Assembly: GCF_043789415.1 (NCBI RefSeq)
Contig: NZ_JBDLLW010000001.1
Location: forward strand, 372,001-436,000
Source: Renibacterium sp043789415
GTDB taxonomy: Bacteria > Actinomycetota > Actinomycetes > Actinomycetales > Micrococcaceae
Direction: 5' to 3'
DNA: 64,000 nt
The first letter of the stretch is position 1. Every line of letters starts with the position of its first letter. A program made the translations under genes and the position numbers. Positions 1 through 7,514 of the stretch are shown here, piece after piece. The notes under the pieces were generated by a model. That model searched no databases, had not been told where the DNA came from, and saw only the letters and a program-made list of their open reading frames with translations.

Positions 1-665
1 TCAGCGTTGGCGGCTTGTACCGCACTGAGCAGGGAATCCCCCGCACCTCCGCAGACCGCGATGCGACGGACCAGCCCCTGCCGGTCCCCGGCCACTTTGA
101 CTCCACCCGCGACAGCGGGCAGAACGCTGAAGACCAAAGCCGCGAAATCCCCCAGCTGCATGGCCTGCGGCAGCTCGCCGATCCGCCCAATGCCTTCCTC
201 AGGCAAACCATGACGCGCGGCTTGAAGCGGCTTGACCTCTTCCAGGCCAAGAGCATCCGCGATAACATCGGAGACCCCGCCCACCGCAGAGTCACCATTG
301 GTGTGCACCGCGAGCAGGGCGCAACCACCCTCGATCAGGGCGTGCACAACTTTGCCCTTCCCGCTCGTCGCCGCCACCGAGGTGACCCCCCGCAGCATCA
401 AGGGGTGGTGGGAGATCAGCAGATCCGCACCCCAGTCAAGGGCCTCTTGCACGACCTCAAGGGTCGGATCAACCGCAAAAAGGATCTTCTGCACCGGATT
501 GGCGGGCCGGCCGACCACCAAACCGACGGCGTCCCAGTCCTCAGCCAATGATTCGGGCCACAGTTCCTCAACCGCTAATAGCACTTCGGCGAGTGTCGCC
601 GGTTGACCTGTGTCACGCTCATCTTCCTCAACCGTCTGATCCGTTGCTGGCTCACTGTGGTCCAT
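1..665 (-). CDS. Nif3-like dinuclear metal centre protein (YbgI/YqfO family), 3' end missing
   Basis: The reading frame opens with ATG at 663-665 and stays open to the left edge, so about 221 N-terminal residues are visible and the C-terminus lies outside the window. Family landmarks seen are WDAVGLVVG near residue 45, ISHHPL near residue 85 with the metal-binding histidines, and HTNGD near residue 120 with a second ligand site. The family (GTP cyclohydrolase I type 2/NIF3) forms hexameric rings with a two-metal centre. Its substrate is not firmly established. In actinobacteria it often sits beside a zinc-ribbon gene, which would be off the left edge here. The first 25 residues are acidic and variable. 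It is divergent from msrA, with an 83-bp gap that must hold both promoters. Confidence 0.9.
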   Translation of the reverse strand, partial: MDHSEPATDQTVEEDERDTGQPATLAEVLLAVEELWPESLAEDWDAVGLVVGRPANPVQKILFAVDPTLEVVQEALDWGADLLISHHPLMLRGVTSVAATSGKGKVVHALIEGGCALLAVHTNGDSAVGGVSDVIADALGLEEVKPLQAARHGLPEEGIGRIGELPQAMQLGDFAALVFSVLPAVAGGVKVAGDRQGLVRRIAVCGGAGDSLLSAVQAANA

Positions 666-748
666 AGCCCCATCCTATGTCGCGCTTCTGTCGCCCCTGC
701 CCGAGAGCGCCTCGGGAATCTTCTGCCCGTTCCGAACATTGAAAGAGC

Positions 749-1273
749 GTGAAGACTTTTATCTTAGGCGGCGGCTGCTTCTGGTGCCTCGATGCCATTT
801 ATCAAAAAACCCGTGGTGTCACTGAAGTCGTCTCCGGGTACACCGGTGGCTACACCACCAACCCCGATTATGACTCGGTCTCTTCAGGCGTCACCGGGCA
901 CGCCGAAGTAGTAGCCGTGACTTTCGATGAAACAGTGATCCCGGAGGAAGTGATCCTCGATCTCTTCTTCGTTTCGCACGATCCCACCACTTTGAATCGT
1001 CAAGGCTACGATGTGGGCACCCAGTATCGCTCCTCGATGTTCTACCTTGACGCCGAGCAGGAGGCTGCTTTCCAGGCAGCGATTGAGCGGGCCCAGGCAC
1101 TGTGGTCGGACCCGATCGTCACCGAAGTGACACGGTTGCCGAAGTTCTATCGGGCTGAGGAATACCACCAGGATTTCTACGCTAAGCATCCCGAACAGGG
1201 TTATTGTCAGGTGATCATCAATCCCAAGTTGGCCAAAGCCCGAAAATATTACTCTTCGTGGCTGGTAGCTTAG
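749..1273 (+). CDS. msrA: Peptide-methionine (S)-S-oxide reductase MsrA
   Basis: It reduces the S form of methionine sulfoxide in proteins and free methionine, using thioredoxin. The 174-residue product has the usual length. The motif GGGCFWC at residues 7-13 contains the catalytic Cys10, and Cys153 in GYCQ is a likely resolving cysteine. GYTGG and HAEVV follow in the expected order. The start is GTG at 749, preceded by GAAAGAG; starting there places the family motif at its usual distance from the N-terminus. It is followed after 99 bp by cysK and cysE in the same direction, so repair of oxidised methionine and cysteine synthesis may be co-expressed. That coupling is inferred from the arrangement only. 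Confidence 0.95.
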   Translation: MKTFILGGGCFWCLDAIYQKTRGVTEVVSGYTGGYTTNPDYDSVSSGVTGHAEVVAVTFDETVIPEEVILDLFFVSHDPTTLNRQGYDVGTQYRSSMFYLDAEQEAAFQAAIERAQALWSDPIVTEVTRLPKFYRAEEYHQDFYAKHPEQGYCQVIINPKLAKARKYYSSWLVA

Positions 1274-1372
1274 ATTTCGGAGCTTCACGCTGACTAGGAT
1301 TTGCAAGGACTTTTAGCAATCCCTCAAGCCCCCCAAAGGCTCCGACCCAGAAGCGACTCAGATAGGAATCCG

Positions 1373-2308
1373 ATGGCTGCGATCTATGAGAACGTCACCG
1401 AATTGGTTGGACGCACTCCGCTCGTGAAACTCAATAGGCTGACCGAGGGCCTGGCCGCGACGGTGGCCGTGAAGCTTGAGTTCTACAATCCGGCGAACAG
1501 CGTGAAGGACCGGATCGGCAAGGCTATCATCGACGCAGCCGAAGCCTCAGGTGCGCTCAAGCCCGGGGGTACCGTGGTGGAAGGCACTTCTGGGAACACC
1601 GGTATTGCGCTCGCCATGGTCGGCGCGGCTCGCGGTTACAAGGTCATTCTGACCATGCCGGAGACCATGTCCACTGAGCGTCGGGTGATGCTACGGGCCT
1701 ATGGTGCCGAGATCGTTTTGACGCCGGGTTCTGAAGGCATGCGAGGCGCGGTGGAAAAAGCCAAAGACATCGTGGCCGCCACGGAGAACGCCATCTGGGC
1801 TCAGCAATTCGCTAATCAGGCCAATCCAGCGGTGCACCGGGCCACCACCGCCGAGGAGATCTGGAACGATACGGACGGCGCCGTGGACATCTTCGTCTCG
1901 GGCGTCGGCACCGGCGGGACCATCACCGGCGTAGGTCAGGTGCTGAAGGAACGCAAGCCCGGTGTTCAGGTGATCGCCGTGGAGCCCAAAGACTCCCCCA
2001 TTCTGAACGGCGGCTCCCCCGGACCGCATAAGATCCAGGGTCTGGGAGCGAACTTCGTCCCCGAAGTATTGGATACCGGAATCTACGACGAGGTGCTCGA
2101 CGCTTCTCTGGAGGATTCGGTTGCGGTAGCCAGAGCACTGGGCACTCAAGAAGGTATTCTGGGGGGTATCTCCTCCGGCGCTATCGTGTGGGGCGCTCTG
2201 GAATTGGCCAAGCGACCTGAAAACGCCGGAAAACTGATCGTCGCCGTGGTTTGCGACTTCGGGGAGCGTTATATCTCCACTGTTTTGTACGACGATATTC
2301 GAGGCTAA
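1373..2308 (+). CDS. cysK: Cysteine synthase A (O-acetylserine sulfhydrylase)
   Basis: This PLP enzyme joins O-acetylserine and sulfide to give cysteine. The ATG at 1373, after AGGAAT, gives 311 residues, the normal size. An upstream in-frame start would add a 24-residue tail absent from the family. PLP-binding Lys45 lies in NSVKDRIGK, the substrate loop is EGTSGNTG, and the PLP phosphate loop is GVGTGGTITG. The C-terminus ends YDDIRG rather than the classic terminal isoleucine used by CysE to dock into the active site, so the cysteine synthase complex may be altered or absent; this last point is inference. cysE follows after a 3-bp gap. Confidence 0.97.
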   Translation: MAAIYENVTELVGRTPLVKLNRLTEGLAATVAVKLEFYNPANSVKDRIGKAIIDAAEASGALKPGGTVVEGTSGNTGIALAMVGAARGYKVILTMPETMSTERRVMLRAYGAEIVLTPGSEGMRGAVEKAKDIVAATENAIWAQQFANQANPAVHRATTAEEIWNDTDGAVDIFVSGVGTGGTITGVGQVLKERKPGVQVIAVEPKDSPILNGGSPGPHKIQGLGANFVPEVLDTGIYDEVLDASLEDSVAVARALGTQEGILGGISSGAIVWGALELAKRPENAGKLIVAVVCDFGERYISTVLYDDIRG

Positions 2309-2311
2309 GGG

Positions 2312-2899
2312 ATGACATTCTTCGCCAGGCTGCGCGAAGACCTGACGGCTGCTGGCTCTCACGATCCAGCAGCCCGTGGCACGGCAGAGAACTTTTTCAT
2401 TTATTCAGGTCTGCACGCGATCTGGGTGCATCGCCTCACTCACAAGATGTGGCAGCATCCCGGATTGCGATTCCCGGCTCGGGCGCTATCGCAGTTGGCC
2501 AGGTCAATGACCGGGATCGAGATTCATCCTGGAGCCACTATCGGGCGCCGCTTCTTCATCGACCATGGCATGGGCGTAGTGATCGGAGAGACCACCGAGA
2601 TCGGCGACGATGTGATGCTCTATCAGGGCGTGACCCTGGGTGGCCGATCACTCGCTAAAGTCAAGCGTCATCCCACCCTGGGTGACCGGGTGACGGTGGG
2701 TGCGGGAGCCAAGGTGCTCGGGCCCGTGGTGATCGGCTCCGATACCGCCATCGGGGCGAACGCAGTGGTGGTCAAGGACGCCCCCGCGGAGTCCATCGTG
2801 ACCGGCATCCCCGCGACCTGGCGACACCGGGACGCCAAGCGGGAAACCGCTCCCGCGGTCGATCCCGCCGAGTATATTGACCCGGCGATGTACATCTGA
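2312..2899 (+). CDS. cysE: Serine O-acetyltransferase
   Basis: It transfers acetyl from acetyl-CoA to serine to make O-acetylserine, the substrate of the CysK encoded immediately upstream. The 195-residue product is a short-form CysE: a helical N-terminal part followed from about residue 65 by left-handed beta-helix hexapeptide repeats (IEIHPGATIG, FIDHGMGVVIGE, VMLYQGVTLGG). His residues in IDHGMGVV and in KRHPTLGD fit the active site. The start at 2312 is 3 bp after the cysK stop, so translation is probably coupled. The C-terminal tail ends EYIDPAMYI, with the terminal Ile that normally inserts into CysK. The gene is convergent with gnd. Confidence 0.95.
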   Translation: MTFFARLREDLTAAGSHDPAARGTAENFFIYSGLHAIWVHRLTHKMWQHPGLRFPARALSQLARSMTGIEIHPGATIGRRFFIDHGMGVVIGETTEIGDDVMLYQGVTLGGRSLAKVKRHPTLGDRVTVGAGAKVLGPVVIGSDTAIGANAVVVKDAPAESIVTGIPATWRHRDAKRETAPAVDPAEYIDPAMYI

Positions 2900-2928
2900 G
2901 CCAATATGGCTGCCTCGAAGGGGCTTTG

Positions 2929-3068
2929 CTCGCGAGCAGTAATTCAGCGAAAACGAGCTGACGCTTCCCGAGCCCTGATCCGCTGGAGGGTTCGGACCCG
3001 TCTCGCGAGCAACAATTCAGCGAAAAACGTGCTGAATCCATCTTCGCTTCGACAAATCCGAACCCTCC
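2929..3068. repeat. Intergenic repeat: imperfect 33-bp direct repeat within a 12-bp inverted repeat
   Basis: Between convergent cysE and gnd, a segment starting CTCGCGAGCA and ending near GCTGA occurs at 2929-2961 and again at 3002-3035 with a few mismatches. The second copy forms a small hairpin from ATTCAGC (3015-3021) and GCTGAAT (3031-3037). A 12-bp perfect inverted repeat, GGAGGGTTCGGA at 2985-2996 and its complement at 3057-3068, overlaps it. No U tract follows on either strand, so this is not a canonical terminator. No ORF in it looks coding. Confidence 0.6.
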
Positions 3069-3077
3069 CGAGAGAAC

Positions 3078-4514
3078 TTAGTGGCTGTCTACGGCTTCAA
3101 TCTCGGAGCGATCTTCACCCCAGAGCGTGTGGAAAGTGCCTTCGGCATCCACTCGATGATAGGTATGAGCACCAAAGAGATCCCGAAGCCCCTGGGTCAA
3201 AGCCGCGGGCAGGCGCTTACGGCGCAGGCCGTCGTAGTAGGCCAAGGACGCCGAGAACACCGGCACTGGGATACCGAGTTGCACAGCGATCGAGACTACC
3301 CGACGCCAGGCGGGCAGTGCCTCAGCGATGGCCTGCGCGAAGGCTGGGGCGAAGAGCAGGTTCGCGGGCTTCTGCTCGGCAGCGTAGGCCTGGGTGATCT
3401 CCTTGAGGAGTTCAGCCCGGATAATGCAACCGCCCCGCCAGAGCGAAGCGATCTCGTCGAGCTTCAAATCCCAGCCGTATTCCTCCGCCGCCCCGGTGAG
3501 CATATCCAGGCCCTGTGCATAGCTGACCAGCTTGGAGGCGTAGAGCGCTTGCCGGACATCGTCCACAAAGCCCTCGGGAATACTGACCTGAGCTTCCTGA
3601 CCGGCCAACGTCGTCTGCGCTTCTACCCGTTGCGCGGCTTTGGAGGACAAAGCGCGGGCAAATACCGATTCGGCGATGCCCGAGGTCGGCGAGCCAAGTT
3701 CCAGAGCCGAGATCACCGTCCAGCGGCCGGTGCCCTTCTGGCCTGCTTGATCAACCACGACGTCGACAAAAGGCTTGCCGCTCTTGGCATCGACGTGACC
3801 CAGGACCTCTGCGGTGATCTCAATCAGGAAGGACGCCAGCTCGCTCTTATTCCATTCGGTGAAGACCTTCGCCTGCTCAGCGGGCTCGAGACCTGCCCCG
3901 CTGCGCAAGAGATCATAGGCTTCGCCGATGACCTGCATATCCGCGTACTCGATGCCATTGTGAACCATCTTCACGAAGTGTCCGGCACCATCGGTGCCGA
4001 TCCAGGCGCAGCAGGGCTGACCGTCCACCTGGGCTGAGATCTTCTCCAGCAGCGGACCGAGAGCCTGATAGGACTCGTAAGAGCCACCAGGCATGATCGA
4101 AGGGCCGTTCAGAGCTCCTTCTTCGCCACCGGAGACCCCGATGCCGACGAAGTGCAGGCCCTGCTGAGCCAGTGCGGCTTCTCGGCGCCGAGTGTCCGCG
4201 AAATGTGAGTTCCCGGCATCGATCACAATGTCGCCCTCTTCGAGCAGCGGAACGAGCTGGTCGACCACAGAGTCGACCGGGGCACCGGCCTTGACCATGA
4301 TCAGCACCCGCCGTGGTTTCTCTAGGGCGGCGACCAACTCAGCGAGGGTCTCAGTGCGAATGAAATCGCCTTCCGAGCCGTGTTTGGCCAAAAGTTCATC
4401 GGTTCGGCTCGCTGAGCGGTTGTGCAAGGCCACGGTGAATCCGTTCCGGGCCAGATTACGCGCCAAATTGGCACCCATTACCGCCAAGCCTGTAACGCCG
4501 ATCTGTGCAGACAT
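3078..4514 (-). CDS. gnd: 6-phosphogluconate dehydrogenase, decarboxylating
   Basis: It oxidatively decarboxylates 6-phosphogluconate to ribulose 5-phosphate with NADP+ in the pentose phosphate pathway. At 478 residues it is the long classical form. The N-terminal Rossmann motif GLAVMGANLARN is at residues 9-20. The substrate-binding stretch SGGEEGA and the catalytic segment FVKMVHNGIEY are both present, with the all-helical C-terminal dimerisation domain following. The start ATG at 4514 places the dinucleotide motif at the expected position. The gene stands alone, convergent with cysE. Its upstream gap of 445 bp carries the two hairpin RNA units. zwf, the first enzyme of the pathway, is 27 kb away at 31387. 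Confidence 0.97.
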   Translation of the reverse strand: MSAQIGVTGLAVMGANLARNLARNGFTVALHNRSASRTDELLAKHGSEGDFIRTETLAELVAALEKPRRVLIMVKAGAPVDSVVDQLVPLLEEGDIVIDAGNSHFADTRRREAALAQQGLHFVGIGVSGGEEGALNGPSIMPGGSYESYQALGPLLEKISAQVDGQPCCAWIGTDGAGHFVKMVHNGIEYADMQVIGEAYDLLRSGAGLEPAEQAKVFTEWNKSELASFLIEITAEVLGHVDAKSGKPFVDVVVDQAGQKGTGRWTVISALELGSPTSGIAESVFARALSSKAAQRVEAQTTLAGQEAQVSIPEGFVDDVRQALYASKLVSYAQGLDMLTGAAEEYGWDLKLDEIASLWRGGCIIRAELLKEITQAYAAEQKPANLLFAPAFAQAIAEALPAWRRVVSIAVQLGIPVPVFSASLAYYDGLRRKRLPAALTQGLRDLFGAHTYHRVDAEGTFHTLWGEDRSEIEAVDSH

Positions 4515-4632
4515 TCTTCCTCCAGGGTCATAAAAGTCCTAACACTATGAAGCCTAGTGCCCTTCGGATGGCATTGCTCATGCTGACGCCGGCGCCGTTC
4601 AGATCACTGGACTGGGCTAGCCTCGGGGGATT

Positions 4633-4662
4633 TTGTTTAACGTGCAAATGCTTGTACATTTG
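4633..4662 (+). promoter_or_regulatory. Promoter-like sequence with overlapping dyad, upstream of hairpin RNA 1
   Basis: TTGTTT at 4633-4638 and TACATT at 4655-4660 are separated by 16 bp and resemble -35 and -10 elements. The stem of the following hairpin begins 7 nt after the -10. An 18-bp dyad, CAAATG-6-CATTTG at 4645-4662, overlaps the -10 and could be an operator for an unknown regulator. A run GGGGGAT at 4625-4631 just upstream is complementary to part of the RNA loop. No transcription data are available, so all of this is inference from sequence. Confidence 0.45.
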
Positions 4663-4667
4663 TCTTC

Positions 4668-4714
4668 GGTCTTCTGCGCTGGCATCCCCCAATAGTCAGC
4701 GCAGAAGACCTTTT
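4668..4714 (+). ncRNA. Candidate stand-alone hairpin RNA 1 with C-rich loop
   Basis: The left arm (4668-4683) and right arm (4695-4710) form a 16-bp stem containing one G-U pair. They enclose the 11-nt loop ATCCCCCAATA and are followed by TTTT. The U tract is on the plus strand, but no plus-strand gene lies upstream until cysE, which is separated by the convergent gnd, so it does not look like the terminator of a gene. Its twin at 4895 has the same stem length and loop but an unrelated stem sequence. C-rich loops recall the actinobacterial 6C RNA class, but that class has two linked hairpins with six or more C residues; here there are five. Confidence 0.6.
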
Positions 4715-4859
4715 CATTTAACCTCCCGGGGGCCAGCGTCTCAGCGCTGGCGGGACGCAGCACTTCGGGTATCGAGACGACTCCGCATTCTCGATTCAAA
4801 GCGGTTGAGGATCTTCAAAAAAATCCTGCGAAAAAATGAGGCAAACTGTCATAGAAACT

Positions 4860-4887
4860 TTGCATCGGGGTCTCACCCGACTATGAT
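4860..4887 (+). promoter_or_regulatory. Promoter-like sequence upstream of hairpin RNA 2
   Basis: TTGCAT at 4860-4865 and TATGAT at 4882-4887 are separated by 16 bp, and the hairpin stem begins 7 nt further on. This is the same spacing as at the first hairpin. A short dyad TCGGG/CCCGA (4865-4869, 4876-4880) lies between the two elements. The agreement with sigma-70 type consensus is better than for the first unit. Confidence 0.5.
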
Positions 4888-4894
4888 AAATATT

Positions 4895-4946
4895 GACTCC
4901 TGATCGTCGTATCCCCCAATAACGACGATCAGGAGTCTTTTATTTT
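4895..4946 (+). ncRNA. Candidate stand-alone hairpin RNA 2 with C-rich loop
   Basis: Perfect 16-bp stem arms at 4895-4910 and 4922-4937 enclose the loop ATCCCCCAATA, identical to that of hairpin 1. TTTTATTTT follows. On the minus strand the same hairpin follows the stop of the DUF4190 gene at 4960, so it could double as that gene's terminator. The T-rich tail is on the plus strand, however, and the minus-strand continuation AATATTTA is a poor U tract. The pair with hairpin 1 shows covariation of the whole stem around a fixed loop. Confidence 0.6.
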
Positions 4947-4959
4947 GCTAGCCCGGCGC

Positions 4960-5697
4960 TTAACCTCTTACCGAGCCCAAACAGAAGACGGAGCCCGTCC
5001 CAGATCTTTTCACAACGCTCTTGCCGTCGATGAAGATCTCACAGCTCACCTGGTTGGCCGCCGATGAGGAGACGGAGAGCGAGGCCAAGCCGAGAGCAGC
5101 TTTTCCAGTGATCTCCTTCTCCCAGTTGCCCTTGATCGGAACATTGGAATCAGCTTGCTCACCCACCGCGTATTTCACCACGGCATCCGCGGCGGACGAG
5201 GTGACCAGCTTGAAGGTGTGTTCTTTATCCAGATCCGAAGGCAAAATACTCGGGAAGCCACTGGAGAATTCGGTGGGTATCTTATTGAGATCCTCTTTGA
5301 ACGCATTGCTGACGGCGGTAAAGGCGATCATCGACACCACAATAGAGGCCACCAGGCCAAGCACACCCAAGGAACCGCCGATAGCGGGCATCACCTTGGA
5401 GCTGTCTCGGCGTGAGAGAGCGATCGCACCACAGATCACCGCTCCCAGGCCAAGCAAAACGCTGACCAATCCGATGAACGGAATCCAGCAGAGCAGTATG
5501 GCCAGGATACCCAGGACCAGCGCTACGACGGGGAGTGCTTTTCCGGCCGGCGTCGGTGGCTGATAGCCCTGCGGATATCCCGACTGCTGGCGCCCGTCCG
5601 TTGGGTACCCAGGCGTCTGGATCGACGGAGCAGGTTGCTGAGGGGGCCGATAGCCGGATGGCTGCTGTGGTTCAGGAGTCCCTGGAGTTTCAGACAT
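4960..5697 (-). CDS. DUF4190-type membrane protein with proline-rich N-terminus
   Basis: The ATG at 5697 gives 245 residues; AGAAGG sits a few bases upstream. A longer in-frame extension exists upstream but is not supported by a ribosome binding site. Residues 1-60 are rich in P, Q, G and Y (QQPSGYRPPQQ, YPQGYQPP) and are probably cytoplasmic and disordered. Two hydrophobic segments near residues 60-100 (VVALVLGILAILLCWIPF and GLVSVLLGLGAVICGAIAL) match the DUF4190 pattern. A third follows near residue 115. The extracellular C-terminal part of about 100 residues has two cysteines (QVSCEIF and VFCLG) that could form a disulfide. The function is unknown. The gene is monocistronic. Confidence 0.75.
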   Translation of the reverse strand: MSETPGTPEPQQPSGYRPPQQPAPSIQTPGYPTDGRQQSGYPQGYQPPTPAGKALPVVALVLGILAILLCWIPFIGLVSVLLGLGAVICGAIALSRRDSSKVMPAIGGSLGVLGLVASIVVSMIAFTAVSNAFKEDLNKIPTEFSSGFPSILPSDLDKEHTFKLVTSSAADAVVKYAVGEQADSNVPIKGNWEKEITGKAALGLASLSVSSSAANQVSCEIFIDGKSVVKRSGTGSVFCLGSVRG

Positions 5698-5937
5698 TTG
5701 ACCTTCTCTAAGATGAGCCGGTAGAGCCGTCTTCCAGCAGCCAGAAAGGCCTGCGAGTCCAACAGCACTAAGGAAATCAGTAAATGAGAAATAATATCTC
5801 ATTTTACAAGAAGGTGCCTTTTCCGGGGCGAAGAGCTCCGCTGGCAAAATCGGCATTCGTAGCGCCTGGACGCCCTGATGACCTGGCGCGATCTTAGCCT
5901 TATCTCATTGATACCAAGTCCGCAACTGCCCTGTACT

Positions 5938-5982
5938 AAAAAACCCCGCTCTGCAAGGTTAAGTTTCCTTGAAAACGGGGCT
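5938..5982 (-). terminator. Intrinsic terminator downstream of tRNA-Val
   Basis: Read on the minus strand, a GCCCCG/CGGGG stem with an inner CAAGG/CCTTG helix is followed by six T residues (complement of 5938-5943). It begins about 10 bp after the tRNA 3' end and fits the end of that transcript. Confidence 0.75.
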
Positions 5983-5990
5983 TTCTTCGG

Positions 5991-6066
5991 TGGTGGGTCC
6001 TACCGGGATCGAACCGATGACATCCACGGTGTAAACGTGGCGCTCTACCAGCTGAGCTAAAGACCC
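5991..6066 (-). tRNA. tRNA-Val (anticodon TAC)
   Basis: Read on the minus strand, the gene starts GGGTCTTTAGCTCAGCTGG and ends AGGACCC plus ACCA. The 7-bp acceptor stem pairs (one T-G), and the D arm has AGCTCAG..GGTAGAG. The anticodon stem CCACG/CGTGG encloses the loop TTTACAC with anticodon TAC, and the T arm carries GGTTCGATCCC. The CCA end is encoded. The length is 76 nt, and an intrinsic terminator follows. Confidence 0.95.
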
Positions 6067-6096
6067 ATGATTGCCGCTCAACACGACAACGAAGTT

Positions 6097-7056
6097 CTAC
6101 TCTACCCGAGAGAGGGGGTGCTCCCGCAAATCCGGCAATTTCTCGGCCAGATAGCTCAGAGCTTCGCTGACTCCTGCCTCAATTTTGAGGGTCGCTAGAT
6201 CGTCTCCCCGGGTGGCACCCCTATTGATGATCACCACGGCTTTGCCCTCTTTCACCGCTCGACGCGGAAATCTCAAACCACTCATCACGGTGAGCGAAGA
6301 CCCGGCAACCAGAAGTGTGGTGGCTCGCTCGACGATGTCGAAACTGCGCTCCACCCGTTCCTTCGGCACGTTCTCACCGAAGAAGACAAAGTCCGGTTTG
6401 AGCATTCCGCCGCAGACCGGGCAAGGCGCAATCCTGAAAGAATCGATCAGCTCGGCACTATCCAATTCCGCGTCGGCGTCGGGGGCCAGATCAATTGGAC
6501 CGCTCGCCTCAGCGCGTTCGACGAAGCCAGGATTCGCCTCATCCATCAAGGTGGCGATGCGATCACGGCTGAAGTCGGTATGGCAATTCAGGCAAATCAC
6601 CCGGTCGAATCGTCCGTGCAGATCTATCACCTGGGTAGCCCCGGCGTCCTCATGCAGTCGGTCGACATTCTGGGTGATGACGCCGCTCAGCAATCCGCGC
6701 TTTTGCATGGCAGCGACCGCCAGGTGCCCGGCATTCGGTGATGCCCTGTGCAGATGCCGCCAGCCCAGCTGATTGCGTGCCCAATACCGCCGTCGTAAAG
6801 CCTGATCACCGGTGAATTGCTGGTAGGTCATCGGGTTTCGGACCGGAGCACCGGGCCCTCGGTAATCCGGGATGCCCGAATCGGTGCTCAGCCCGGCTCC
6901 GGTCAGCAAAGCTACCGGATTTCCGCCGAGCAACTGAACCGCCTGGTCGAGCATGGCGATGTGCTCTGCGGTTAAGGCACTCGGCGCGCCTTCCGTAGTC
7001 GTCGAGGCGAAACCCGTCAGTCCGAGTCCAGGCCTCGGCTGCGATGGCACTGTCAT
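6097..7056 (-). CDS. Sir2-family NAD-dependent protein deacylase
   Basis: It removes acetyl or other acyl groups from lysines using NAD+. The product is 319 residues from ATG at 7056, which overlaps the stop of the upstream peroxiredoxin gene as ATGA; this sets the start. NAD-binding GAGLSTDSGIPDYRG, the core TQNVDRLHEDAG and the catalytic LHG are all present. A zinc site is formed by CLNC and CPVC about 50 residues apart, and FGENVP closes the pocket. The linker between the two cysteine pairs is long and acidic. It is the third gene of an operon with DUF3052 and an AhpE-like peroxiredoxin, suggesting a link to redox or acetyl-CoA state (aceE is divergent); that is inference. Confidence 0.93.
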   Translation of the reverse strand: MTVPSQPRPGLGLTGFASTTTEGAPSALTAEHIAMLDQAVQLLGGNPVALLTGAGLSTDSGIPDYRGPGAPVRNPMTYQQFTGDQALRRRYWARNQLGWRHLHRASPNAGHLAVAAMQKRGLLSGVITQNVDRLHEDAGATQVIDLHGRFDRVICLNCHTDFSRDRIATLMDEANPGFVERAEASGPIDLAPDADAELDSAELIDSFRIAPCPVCGGMLKPDFVFFGENVPKERVERSFDIVERATTLLVAGSSLTVMSGLRFPRRAVKEGKAVVIINRGATRGDDLATLKIEAGVSEALSYLAEKLPDLREHPLSRVE

Positions 7057-7514
7057 GACGTTTCCAGGGCGGCCAAAGCCGCCTGATAAGCGCTCCAAGG
7101 CCGAGCTTCCCCGGTCTGCGCAAAAAAACTGGCTCGCAAGGTCCCCGACTCATCCAAGACAAAGCTGCCTCGCTCCGCCATACCCCGTTCGGCGTCGAAG
7201 ATCCCGTAGGCCTGGCAGACCTTCCCGTGCGGCCAGAAATCACTCAAGAGCTCGAAAGGTAAACCCGCGCTTTCAGCATAGGCCCGCAGCGCGTACTTAC
7301 TATCCACGGAAATCCCTAGAACCCTGACTCCTGAGAGTTCGGCAGAGCGGTTCCTGAGTTCCAGCCATTCGGAGCCGCAGGTCGCGGAGAAGGCGAAGGG
7401 ATAGAAATTCAGCAGCACTCGGCTACCTCGTAGTCCCTGCAAGCTGACCACTTCGCCGTACTGATTCTGCAAGCCGAAATCCGGCGCTGGTTGGCCGATC
7501 ACGGGAATCGTCAT
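7053..7514 (-). CDS. Peroxiredoxin, AhpE/BCP-like
   Basis: It is a thiol peroxidase of 153 residues. The peroxidatic cysteine is Cys46 in YPFAFSATCGSE, the AhpE-type setting in which a threonine precedes the Cys. The conserved arginine that activates the thiolate is probably in the downstream helix or the C-terminal third. Cys100 (GKVC) is the only other cysteine, and whether it resolves the disulfide is uncertain. The order DUF3052 then AhpE next to aceE matches that known in mycobacteria (Rv2239c, Rv2238c and Rv2241), which supports the subfamily call. The start ATG at 7514 overlaps the DUF3052 stop (ATGA), and its own stop overlaps the Sir2 start. Confidence 0.9.
   Translation of the reverse strand: MTIPVIGQPAPDFGLQNQYGEVVSLQGLRGSRVLLNFYPFAFSATCGSEWLELRNRSAELSGVRVLGISVDSKYALRAYAESAGLPFELLSDFWPHGKVCQAYGIFDAERGMAERGSFVLDESGTLRASFFAQTGEARPWSAYQAALAALETS

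Noticed and set aside
5698..5856. N-terminal extension of the DUF4190 protein
   Set aside because: The added residues include a hydrophobic stretch but lack a ribosome binding site and precede the family-typical polar start; ATG 5697 has AGAAGG.
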